Source: Zipacnadum sp036504235 (GTDB lineage: Bacteria > Armatimonadota > Zipacnadia > Zipacnadales > Zipacnadaceae). From it: a stretch of 64,000 nucleotides of DNA. This document shows, piece after piece, positions 42,641 through 49,712 of this stretch; within the stretch, counting starts at the first letter, position 1; each line of letters opens with the position of its first letter. Under the pieces are notes generated by a model. The model did not search any database. It had not been told where the DNA came from and saw only the letters and a list, made by a program, of their open reading frames with translations. The DNA is taken from contig DASXVN010000076.1 of NCBI GenBank assembly GCA_036504235.1, forward strand, positions 9,567-73,566. Reading direction: 5' to 3'. The translations under genes were made by a program, and so were the position numbers.

Positions 42641-42900
42641 TACTGTAGGGCGGGGCTTGCCGCGGGCCCTGAGCCCGTCGAAGGGTGCCGCCGGGGAGGG
42701 GGCCGCCGTTTGCCGTTACTCCCCCTCTCCCAAGGTCCGCCGCGGGAGAGGGGGCCGGGGGGTGAGGTTGAACTGGTGTCCAGCCACCCCCTTCCGTCCC
42801 TTGGGCCCGCCTTTGCCGTTAGCCGTTTCCCCCCTCCCCTATCTAGGGGAGGGCGGCGCGCAGCGCCGGGGAGGGGTCCGCCGTTTGACAGCGCCCCGCC
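42641..42900. repeat. Repeat island upstream of cobO
   Basis: No gene. In order: GTAGGGCGGGGCTTG (family G), CCCTGAGCCCGTCGAAGGGT (family E), GCCGTT linker, the CCCTCTCC...GGAGAGGG element at 42721-42768, linker again (TTGCCGTTAGCCGTTT), and the CCCCTCCCCTATCTAGGGG element with a second arm CGCCGGGGAGGGG (family H, about 42830-42885). The remainder, to 42966, is the cobO leader and ends in GAGGAG before the start codon. Confidence 0.85.
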
Positions 42901-42966
42901 CGCCCCTTACGATGTTGGCACCCGTGCCCCCGGGGCCCGTGGTTTCCTTGAGGAGAGTGCTGCGCC

Positions 42967-43506
42967 ATGTACAAACTAAGCCCCGCGCTCGTGCACGTCT
43001 ATACCGGCTCCGGCAAGGGCAAAACCAGCGCCGCTCTGGGCGTGACCTGGCGCGCCCTAGGGGCCGGGCTGCGCGTATACTTCCTGCAGTTCCTCAAGGG
43101 CGGCACCCCGGCCGCCGAGGAGCTGCTGGCCGACTGCTTCCCCGGACACCTGACCTTCCACAACCTGAACCACCCCTGCACTCCGGACCTCTTCGCCGGC
43201 CGGCCCACTGCCCAAGACTGCCGACTGGCCCAGGAGGCCTGGACGGTAGCTCGCGGAGTGCTGGCGGACCCGCAGTACGATCTGGTCGTGCTGGACGAGA
43301 TCAACAACACGTTGCACCTGGGGTTGGTGGAGTTGGCTGAGGTCCTCCAGGCCCTGCGCGAGCGCCCCCCGACGCAGGAGGTCATCTGTACGGGCCGCGG
43401 AGCGCCGGAGGGCTTGGTGGACTTCGCGGACTTGGTCACGGAGCTACGCGAGGTCAAGCACCCCTATCGCAACGGCGTCCCCGCCCGCCGCGGAGTGGAT
43501 TTCTAG
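42967..43506 (+). CDS. cobO: Corrinoid adenosyltransferase (CobO/BtuR type)
   Basis: 179 residues. The P-loop VYTGSGKGKTSAALGVTWRA, the motif VYFLQFLKGG, the Walker B-like YDLVVLDEINNTLHLG and VICTGRGAPEGLVDFADLVTEL are characteristic of the CobA/CobO/BtuR family. A C-terminal VKHPYRNGVPARRGVDF follows. The enzyme transfers adenosyl from ATP to cob(I)alamin precursors for coenzyme B12 synthesis or salvage. No other B12 genes are in the window, so salvage is plausible. ATG at 42967 has GAGGAG 12 bases upstream. No cobalamin riboswitch motif was recognised in the leader. Confidence 0.93.
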   Translation: MYKLSPALVHVYTGSGKGKTSAALGVTWRALGAGLRVYFLQFLKGGTPAAEELLADCFPGHLTFHNLNHPCTPDLFAGRPTAQDCRLAQEAWTVARGVLADPQYDLVVLDEINNTLHLGLVELAEVLQALRERPPTQEVICTGRGAPEGLVDFADLVTELREVKHPYRNGVPARRGVDF

Positions 43507-43914
43507 CCGCGCCAGTCGTCCCCCCCTCTTCCGGAGGGGCCGCACGAGCAAAGCGAGGCCGGCCCTGCCGTTGCCTTGGCCGTTCGTAGGGCGGGGATTA
43601 CGCCTGCGAAGCTCGCTCCGCGAGCTTCCCGCCCTGAGCCTATCGAAGGGTCTCCCGCCGGCCGTTAGCCGTTGCCTTTGCCTTGCCGTCAGCCCCTCCC
43701 GCTCCGGGAGGGGTGCCCAAGGCGAAGCCGAGGGCGGGGTGGGCCACCCGTCAGCGAGCGGGCGCGTTGCTCGGCTCCGCTCCGCAGAACGCGCCCCTAC
43801 GCAGAAACGGCCCGGCCGTTGCCCGTTTGCCGTAGCCGTCAAGCCCCTCCCTTTAGGGAGGGGTGCCCGGAGGGCGGGGTAGGGCCGTCTGCCGTTCCCC
43901 CTTCCGCCTCCCCC
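43507..43914. repeat. Repeat island between cobO and the SLH porin
   Basis: No gene. It contains GGAGGGGCCGCACGAGC (family D, about 43531-43575), a GCCGTT linker, GTAGGGCGGGGATTACG with an internal GCGAAGCTCGCT palindrome, CCCTGAGCCTATCGAAGGGT (E, 43631), CCCCTCCCGCTCCGGGAGGGG (C, about 43694), and another C copy CCCCTCCCTTTAGGGAGGGG (43848). The order and linkers resemble the other islands. Confidence 0.85.
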
Positions 43915-43952
43915 CAAAAAAAGAGGCCCCGACCGAAGTCGGGGCCTCTTTT
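43915..43952. terminator. Bidirectional terminator between cobO and the SLH porin
   Basis: Perfect stem GAGGCCCCGAC (43923-43933) and GTCGGGGCCTC (43938-43948) with loop CGAA. TTTT follows on the plus strand, and a run of seven A precedes it, which reads as T on the minus strand. It lies 31 bases past the stop of the minus-strand porin gene. Confidence 0.92.
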
Positions 43953-43983
43953 GTGTTGCTTGGGTACTGCAGTCGGCTCTTGC

Positions 43984-45822
43984 TTAGAAGCCTACGGAGA
44001 CGCCCATCATCACGAGCTGAGCATCCTCGAGTACGCTACCAGCAAGGTCCTTCGTGCGGTCCTCAACCAGCTGCTGGGCATAGGTGAAGTTAACATCTAC
44101 GCCGTTGGCAACGGGCTTCTTCACGCGGATGGCCCACAACTTGTCGAACGGAGCGCGAGTCTCGTTACCAGCGGCGAAGACCCGATCCCCTACGTTGTTG
44201 ACGCCCCACATGGTGTTAGCCCAGTTGTCGCTCCGGCCATGCAACGAATAGTACATTGCATTCCAGTCGGCAGCGACGAACTTGAAGTTGAGCTGTCCGC
44301 CGATGACCTGCGTGTTCGGCATGACGAGCGGGTTGCGGAGCCAGCGCTCCCACGGAACCCACGTCGTGCCGTCTTCGTTCCCGTAGTTCTCGAAGTACGG
44401 GTTGACGGTGGAGTAGAAGGGGTTGTACTCGGCGTCAGCCTGCGAGTAGTAACCCTTGAGGGCCCAAGCGCGGCCCTTCCAGATATCGACCGTGGCCATC
44501 AGGGCCTCCGGGTCGTTGTGGGTGACATACTTGTCGCCCGCGAGGTCGCGAAGCTGCTGAGCGTATTCTGCCTGCAGCTCGCGGCCGCCCCAGAAACGTA
44601 CCCAACCGTCGGCGCTCCAGCCGCGCTCCCCGCCCACACCGTTGAGCAGGTAGTTGCCCGCGACAGCCCAGTTCGGCTGCTTGTAGGACAAGCGGGTGCT
44701 GGCATAGTAGTCGCCCATGGTCTTCCACGGGGTGCTGAACGTGTAGTCGGCGCCGCCCACGAAGGCATCCAGGCCGATTCCGGTCGAGAACATGTTGTTC
44801 CAACCGAAGCGGATCCCCTGCTGCGACTGCCGGGCGTTGTTGACGAGCAGGCCCATGCCATAGGACTGGAACTGGCGGCCCAGCACCATGTGGGTGCGGG
44901 GGAAGACATGCCAGGTGAAGTCCAGGTTGGCCTCATCAAGCCACAGCTGCTCGGCCTGATGGGTGATGGAGCTGCTGGTGCCGAGGTCGGTGAAGCCGTC
45001 CAGGGCCACGATGTTGCGCCCGGCGAAGCTGCCGCGGCGGGTGAACGTCGAGACGAACGGGGCTTCGGTGTCGCGGACCTTGAGCACTACGCGACCGGTC
45101 AGGTCGTCAGTGATCTTGCCCTCGATGCCGAGCTTGGCGGTCATGTTGTCGAACTCGTTCTGCCCGACCTTGAAGCCCTTGGCCGAGCTGAGCAGGCTCT
45201 GCTGGCCGCCCACCAGGCGGCTCCCGGTGAACTGCTGGGCCAGGCCTACGCGATAGTCTACCCAACCGGTGACGCGGGGGCCCTGGCGGGCCTCGAGGGC
45301 GGCAACGCGGTCGGTGAGGCTATACACGTCGTCGGTCAGGTAGTCGAGGTTGTCCTTGACGTCCTTCAGCTCATTCTTGAACTCGTCGCAGAGCTTCTGG
45401 CAGACAGCCTTGACTTCGTCGGGATTGACGACACCAGCCGGACCCTGCGGGCCAGTGGCGCCCGCGGGACCCTGCGCGCCAGCCGGGCCGGCGGCGCCGG
45501 CGGGACCAGCAGTACCAGTGACGCCAGCGGCGCCAGCGGGGCCCTGCGCGCCAGCGGGGCCGCGCATGTTCGGGTTCTTCTGCAGGGCGTCCAGCATGCG
45601 GCTAATGGCCATAGCGAACTCGTAGCGAGTCATGGCCCGGTTGCCACGGAACGTACCATCGGGGTACCCGATGATAATGCCCTGGTCGACGAGCTTCTGT
45701 ACGGCATCATAGGCCCAGTGATCAAACGGCACAGTTTCGGCCGGATTGTACTGAGCCAGCGCGGGCAGGGCGATAGCGCCCAGCGCCACGATCAGGCATA
45801 CGACTAGGAATTTCTTGCTCAT
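43984..45822 (-). CDS. SLH-domain outer-membrane porin with collagen-like segment
   Basis: 612 residues from the ATG at 45822. A signal peptide (SKKFLVVCLIVALGAIALPA) is followed by an SLH domain (PFDHWAYDAVQKLVDQGII and IGYPDGTFRGNRAMTRYEFA), about 14 Gly-x-y triplets with alternating GPAGAQ/GPAGAA units, and a coiled coil of about 45 residues with two Cys (VCQKLCDEF). The remaining 440 residues are amphipathic strands rich in aromatic girdle positions and end in MMGVSVGF, as outer-membrane barrels do. SLH-linked barrels bind the peptidoglycan-attached polymer and hold the outer membrane in Thermus, Deinococcus and relatives. AAGGAGG is 13 bases upstream with a small hairpin between. Confidence 0.9.
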   Translation of the reverse strand: MSKKFLVVCLIVALGAIALPALAQYNPAETVPFDHWAYDAVQKLVDQGIIIGYPDGTFRGNRAMTRYEFAMAISRMLDALQKNPNMRGPAGAQGPAGAAGVTGTAGPAGAAGPAGAQGPAGATGPQGPAGVVNPDEVKAVCQKLCDEFKNELKDVKDNLDYLTDDVYSLTDRVAALEARQGPRVTGWVDYRVGLAQQFTGSRLVGGQQSLLSSAKGFKVGQNEFDNMTAKLGIEGKITDDLTGRVVLKVRDTEAPFVSTFTRRGSFAGRNIVALDGFTDLGTSSSITHQAEQLWLDEANLDFTWHVFPRTHMVLGRQFQSYGMGLLVNNARQSQQGIRFGWNNMFSTGIGLDAFVGGADYTFSTPWKTMGDYYASTRLSYKQPNWAVAGNYLLNGVGGERGWSADGWVRFWGGRELQAEYAQQLRDLAGDKYVTHNDPEALMATVDIWKGRAWALKGYYSQADAEYNPFYSTVNPYFENYGNEDGTTWVPWERWLRNPLVMPNTQVIGGQLNFKFVAADWNAMYYSLHGRSDNWANTMWGVNNVGDRVFAAGNETRAPFDKLWAIRVKKPVANGVDVNFTYAQQLVEDRTKDLAGSVLEDAQLVMMGVSVGF

Positions 45823-46111
45823 TTGGGTTATTAACCCTCCTTTTGGATGGTCGTCGAGGAGACGCGAGGTTGGCTCACAACTCGGCTTGCCCAAGCGTCC
45901 CTCCGGAGCGAACAGACCAGCATTGGAGGGCTCAAGAGTGTCCATGTTTCCTCTCATGCCCTGGCTGCGAACGGTCTGCGCTACTCCGCCCTCGTCCATT
46001 GACCTCTGATACCCTGGCCTGGAGGTCCCTCCCTTCTTGGGCCTGGTGTTTGGATATCAGCATGGACAAGCGCTCGACATACGGGGCATAAGCCCCGCTT
46101 ACGGCGGGTTA

Positions 46112-46140
46112 ACGATACTATTTTAGCCGCCGCAAGTCAA
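46112..46140 (-). promoter_or_regulatory. Promoter of the SLH porin gene
   Basis: On the minus strand TTGACT (46135-46140), a 17-base spacer and TATCGT (46112-46117) fit a sigma-70 promoter. Transcription would begin near 46105 and leave a leader of about 280 bases, which includes a GGGGCTTATGCCCC hairpin near 46083-46096. A long stable leader would suit a highly expressed envelope protein. Confidence 0.5.
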
Positions 46141-46259
46141 GGTAGTTCGACACCTGAGCTTCCGAAAGGTTCGCCTTCTCCAGCCTTTTCTCCGGGAATT
46201 TCCCCGGCCCCTTGAGGACCGTGCTTCCTCCCTAGCGACCCCCGCACTAGCAGCAGTTT

Positions 46260-46640
46260 CCAAACTGTCGCTGCTGTTTGTAGGGGTGGGCTTTGCGGTC
46301 CGCCGCCATGTCCACCCAGCGTTGCCTTCCTCTCCCTCTCCCAAAGTGGGAGAGGGGGCCGGGGGTGAGGAAGCGCCGTTGCCGTTGTAGGGGCGGCTTT
46401 TGCCCGTCTCGGGCAATTGCCGCCCGTTTGCTGACTGAAATCAAACCGGCGCGGAAGGATCTACCCCTGCCGAACGGGCGGCAATTCGGCGCTGACGCCG
46501 AAAAGCCGCCCCTACGGTGAAAGGGCCGTCGCCGTTCCCGGAGGGGCCGCACGAGCGCAGCGAGGCCGGCCCTGCCGTTAGCCGTTGCCCCTCCCGCTCC
46601 GGGAGGGGTGCCCGGAGGGCGGGGTGGGCCGCCGTAAGTT
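46260..46640. repeat. Repeat island between the porin promoter and the lipoprotein gene
   Basis: No gene. It contains a family G/A-like GTAGGGGTGGGCTTTG unit (46280), the CCCTCTCC...GGGAGAGGG element (46331-46370), a GCCGTT linker, a head-to-head A pair (46387-46515, inner stems TTGCCCG/CGGGCAA on the left and TTCGGCG/CGCCGAA on the right), family D (46538-46580) and family C (46587-46632). Confidence 0.87.
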
Positions 46641-46730
46641 TATTCTCCTCACCACCGGAACCTTTCTTATCTACTATTGTTGGTAGTAGGCAGAGCACCG
46701 AACTTTCCCAGACTCCGCGAGGTGAGAAAG

Positions 46731-47306
46731 ATGAGAGCAACCCTTTATTCCTTACTAACCCTGTCCGTCCTGGCCACCGTACTGGCGGGCTGCGGCGGCT
46801 CCAGCAGCACCCCCGCCCTGCCTGCCGAACCGGCCCGCAGCGCCCAGGTAATCACCAAGAGTCCGGGACTGGACAGTCTCGCCGCCGCCCTAACCGCGGC
46901 GGGCAAGCCCCTACCCGACTTCCTGCAGAGCGGCACGGTAACCACCGCCCCGCCTCCCGGCTCCGTGAGCACGCAGTCCTACATGACCGTGCTGACCCTC
47001 AACCGCTGGCTGTACAACCAGAGCGTGACCCGCGGCCGCACCCAGTGGTATGAGGTCAGCCTGACCAGCCTCAACAACCTGACGGACGCCTACGCCCTGG
47101 TCCGCTCCGGCGACGCCGACCTCTACGTCTTCTCGCCGATCCGCCCCAACGACCCCAACAGCTCCCTGCAACTGGTCGGCTACAGCGTGGGCACGGGCAA
47201 CGAGCAGGTCGGCTCCTGGGTAGCCTCCGCCTGGGGCGGCACCGGCCGCTACATCATCGGAGTCAACGGCTTCCAGGCCAGCACCTTCGACCTCAAAGTC
47301 TGGTAG
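46731..47306 (+). CDS. Lipoprotein with PPC-like C-terminal beta domain
   Basis: 191 residues from the ATG at 46731 (GAGGTGAG upstream). The signal peptide ends in the lipobox LAGC with the acceptor Cys near residue 21, followed by a Gly/Ser tether. Residues of about 80-190 form a beta domain (TQWYEVSLTSLNNLTDAYAL, ADLYVFSPI, VGSWVASAWGGTGRYIIGV, ASTFDLKVW). This looks like the bacterial pre-peptidase C-terminal (PPC) fold, which often binds surface glycans or stabilises secreted enzymes. No enzyme is attached. It ends near a hairpin. Confidence 0.75.
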   Translation: MRATLYSLLTLSVLATVLAGCGGSSSTPALPAEPARSAQVITKSPGLDSLAAALTAAGKPLPDFLQSGTVTTAPPPGSVSTQSYMTVLTLNRWLYNQSVTRGRTQWYEVSLTSLNNLTDAYALVRSGDADLYVFSPIRPNDPNSSLQLVGYSVGTGNEQVGSWVASAWGGTGRYIIGVNGFQASTFDLKVW

Positions 47307-47330
47307 CCGCGTCGATATGCGCACAGACAG

Positions 47331-47364
47331 CGAGAGAGCCGAGCTAGTTAGCTCGGCTCTCTTC
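47331..47364 (+). terminator. Hairpin after the lipoprotein gene
   Basis: AGAGCCGAGCT (47335-47345) pairs with AGCTCGGCTCT (47350-47360), extended by GA/TC. Only a short T run follows, so termination may be weak or need Rho. Confidence 0.65.
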
Positions 47365-47394
47365 GTGTCAGCCGGTTTGCGGGTGAGCCGGCCG

Positions 47395-47848
47395 TCTCCC
47401 GTAGGGGCGCGTTTTGGCCCGTCCGCGGGACAACACACGCCCCTACGCGGAAGAGTCCCCGCCGTTGTCTTTGCCGTTCCCCCCTCTCCCCAGTCTGCGC
47501 GGGGAGAGGGGCCGGGGGTGAGGCCAGGCTGCCGCTGGGCGTGTCTCTTCGCCGTTCGTCATTGCCGTTCCCCCCCTCTCCCAAGCCGCAGGCGCGGGAG
47601 AGTGGGCCGGGGGCCTGTCCGCCGTAGCTTCAGCGAAGGCGGATGAGGTAAGACTGGCGTCCGGCCTCCCCCTTCCGCCCCTACGCGGAGACCTCCCCGC
47701 CGTTCGCCTCTGCCGTTACTCCCCTCTCCTGCCAGGAGAGGGGCCGGGGGTGAGGCCGGGCTACCGCTGGGCCCGTCTTCCCCAGGTCCCGCGCGGGGAG
47801 AGGGGGCCGGGGGCCTGTCCGCCGTAGCTTCAGCGAAGGCGGATGAGG
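47395..47848. repeat. Repeat island before the rubrerythrin gene
   Basis: No gene. It has one A-like element GTAGGGGCGCG...ACGCCCCTAC (about 47401-47450), and four CCCTCTCC-type (B) copies (about 47480-47523, 47573-47647, 47720-47756 and 47779-47848). Two B copies carry an added tail CCGTAGCTTCAGCGAAGG, a repeat also known from many other environmental genomes (TTCGCTGAAGCTACGG in reverse). The last copy ends at the base next to the rubrerythrin stop codon. Confidence 0.85.
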
Positions 47849-48424
47849 CTAGTACGCCTCGCAATACGGCTCGTAGTACGCCTGCGCATGCTGACACGCC
47901 GGACACACCTTGGGCGGCGTGGCGCCCTCCATCACCATGCCGCAGTTGCGGCAGTGCCACTTGATCGGCGCGGGGCGCGAGAAGACCTCGCCCGCCGCCA
48001 CGCGACCGGCCAGTACGTTATAGCGATGCTCGTGGAAGGCCTCTACCTTAGCGATCTGGTCGAAGGACACGAACACCGCGCCGAAGCCCTCCTCCTTGGC
48101 GGTCGCGGCGAAGCCGGGATACAGCGTGCCCCACTCCAGCAGCTCGCCCGCGGCCGCGGCCTGCAGGTTCTCCAGAGTCCCGGCGATCACGCCGCCCGGG
48201 TAGGTAGCGGTGATCTCCACGTCGCCGCCCTCGAGGTGCTTGAAGAAGACCTGCGCGTGCTCCTTCTCATTGTCCGCGGTCTCGGCAAAGATCGCGGAGA
48301 TCTGCTCATACCCCTCCTTCCGCGCCACGCTGGAGAAGTAGGTGTAGCGGTTGCGGGCCTGCGACTCGCCGGCAAAGGCGGCCAGCAGGTTCTTCTCGGT
48401 CTGTGAGCCTTTCAGACTGGACAT
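47849..48424 (-). CDS. Rubrerythrin
   Basis: 191 residues. The diiron ferritin-like domain has NLLAAFAGESQARNRYTYFS and AETADNEKEHAQVFFKHLEG, with the Glu and E-x-x-H ligands, and a second pair near FDQIAKVEAFHEHRYNVLA. The C-terminal rubredoxin domain has CRNCGMVMEG and CPACQHAQAYY (two C-x2-C). It is a cytosolic peroxide reductase typical of organisms that meet limited oxygen. The ATG at 48424 has GGGAGG 9 bases upstream. It follows the small zinc-ribbon gene, with a repeat element between. Confidence 0.95.
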   Translation of the reverse strand: MSSLKGSQTEKNLLAAFAGESQARNRYTYFSSVARKEGYEQISAIFAETADNEKEHAQVFFKHLEGGDVEITATYPGGVIAGTLENLQAAAAGELLEWGTLYPGFAATAKEEGFGAVFVSFDQIAKVEAFHEHRYNVLAGRVAAGEVFSRPAPIKWHCRNCGMVMEGATPPKVCPACQHAQAYYEPYCEAY

Positions 48425-48460
48425 GGATGACTTCCTCCCTAGGATGTTCCGTTGTTTCCC

Positions 48461-48523
48461 GTAGGGGCGGCTTTCGCAGCTTCCGAGCTGCGCTTGCCGC
48501 CCGCTGGCTAAACGCGCCTCTAC
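48461..48523. repeat. GTAGGGGCGG palindrome (family A) beside the zinc-ribbon gene
   Basis: It begins GTAGGGGCGGCTT and ends ACGCGCCTCTAC, with an inner stem GCAGCT/AGCTGC. Its right edge CTAC gives the TAG stop of the minus-strand zinc-ribbon gene. Confidence 0.8.
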
Positions 48524-48777
48524 TCGGCCGGCTCGGCGGGCGGTTCAGCTTCCGGCGCGGCGGCCGCGGCCTCGGCTTCGGCCTGCATCTCCGCGAGCTT
48601 GGCCTCGTCCACCCAGATGCGGCCGTGGCCACTGCAGAACGAGCAGCGCGCCGCGGACGGCTGGCCCTTGCGCCCCTGACCGGCGGCCATCTTGCAGACC
48701 TCACAACTCCGACCGTGGTCCACCTTACAGATCTTGGCTCCGTGGCAGTGCATGCATTCGACTAGCTTATCGGCCAT
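48520..48777 (-). CDS. Small zinc-ribbon protein with Ala/Glu tail
   Basis: 85 residues. Three C-x2-C knuckles are visible: CMHCHGAKIC, CEVCKMAAG and CSFCSGHGRIW. The pattern C-x2-C-x-G resembles DnaJ-type zinc domains but lacks a J domain. The C-terminal third is Ala/Glu/Pro-rich and ends at a TAG belonging to the adjacent palindrome, so the tail may be partly repeat-derived. ATG at 48777 has AAGGAG 9 bases upstream. Role unknown; it might bind nucleic acid or a protein. Confidence 0.75.
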   Translation of the reverse strand: MADKLVECMHCHGAKICKVDHGRSCEVCKMAAGQGRKGQPSAARCSFCSGHGRIWVDEAKLAEMQAEAEAAAAAPEAEPPAEPAE

Positions 48778-48876
48778 GATGCTTGGCTCCTTTCAGAAGA
48801 CGGAGGCCGCTGGACGCCGAGGCGCGCCGCTCCCGTCTGGGCTGCGATTATCCCCCTCGCGGGGGCCTTCTCCCGT

Positions 48877-49674
48877 CTACGGCTTGGCGAACACTTCCGC
48901 CAGAAAGTCCCGCATCGCCTGCCCGGAGCGCCGGGCGGCGATCTCGTTATAGGCGACCGGCGAGCCGGCGGCCGGCACGTTGGCGGGGTTGGTGAAGCCG
49001 TGTACCGCCCCGCCGTAGTAGATCATTTCCCAGTCCACCTTGCCCTGCCGCAAGGCCTCCTGCAGCGCGGTAATCGTCTCCGGCTTGATCGTCGGATCAT
49101 CCGCCCCGTGCAGAATCAGCAGGTGCGCCTTGATTCGCGCCAGGTCCGCCGCCTCCGGCACGGTCAGCCCCCCGTGGAAGGTCACCACGCCCCCCAGCAC
49201 CGCCCCGCTGTAAGCCAACTCCAGCGCGCAGGTGCCGCCGAAACAGAAGCCGATCGCCGCAACGCGCTGCCGGTCCACCCGCGGGTTCTTCACCAGTTCA
49301 GCCAGCGCCGCCGCCGCCCGCTCCCGCATCAACTGGCGCCCGCCGGTGTCCCAGGCGCCCCGGAACTGCCCGGCCAGCTTCCCGGCCTCAGCGGGATCAG
49401 TGGCCACCAGACCGTCGCCATACATGTCCGCTACCAGGGCTACATAGCCCAGTTCCGCGAGCTGTCGCGCCCGCTCGCGCGGGAAGTCGTTGACCCCCCA
49501 CCACTCCGGGAAGACCAGTACTCCCGGCCGGGGTCCGGCCCCCGCGTCGTCATCGGCGAGGTAGCCCTGGCACACCGTGTCGCCCGCCTGATAGGTCACC
49601 GTCTCCGTCTTGATCGCCGCCTGGGTCGCCATGCTTAGCCCCAGCAGCAACAGCACCACGACTGCCGTTTGCAT
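48877..49674 (-). CDS. Secreted dienelactone hydrolase family protein
   Basis: 265 residues from the ATG at 49674 (AAGGAGG 9 bases upstream). A signal peptide (QTAVVVLLLLGLSMATQA) precedes the alpha/beta hydrolase. The Cys nucleophile is in AAIGFCFGGTCALEL, the Asp in LILHGADDPTIKPE, the His in YGGAVHGFTNP, and VLVFPEWWGVNDFPRERARQ holds the N-terminal signature of the family. Dienelactone hydrolases open lactones; secreted homologs act on unknown esters. The gene precedes the zinc-ribbon gene and follows the secreted protein of 49713-51608. Confidence 0.88.
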   Translation of the reverse strand: MQTAVVVLLLLGLSMATQAAIKTETVTYQAGDTVCQGYLADDDAGAGPRPGVLVFPEWWGVNDFPRERARQLAELGYVALVADMYGDGLVATDPAEAGKLAGQFRGAWDTGGRQLMRERAAAALAELVKNPRVDRQRVAAIGFCFGGTCALELAYSGAVLGGVVTFHGGLTVPEAADLARIKAHLLILHGADDPTIKPETITALQEALRQGKVDWEMIYYGGAVHGFTNPANVPAAGSPVAYNEIAARRSGQAMRDFLAEVFAKP

Positions 49675-49712
49675 CCGGGCTCGCCTCCTTATATATAGGA
49701 GGGACCCCTCGG

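Noticed and set aside
42900..42966. A cobalamin riboswitch before cobO
   Set aside because: The short leader lacks the B12-box and the usual conserved stems.
47395..47848. Small proteins encoded by repeat islands (frames rich in Pro, Arg, Gly and Glu)
   Set aside because: The frames are made of the repeat units themselves and recur in any reading frame across islands without conserved starts.
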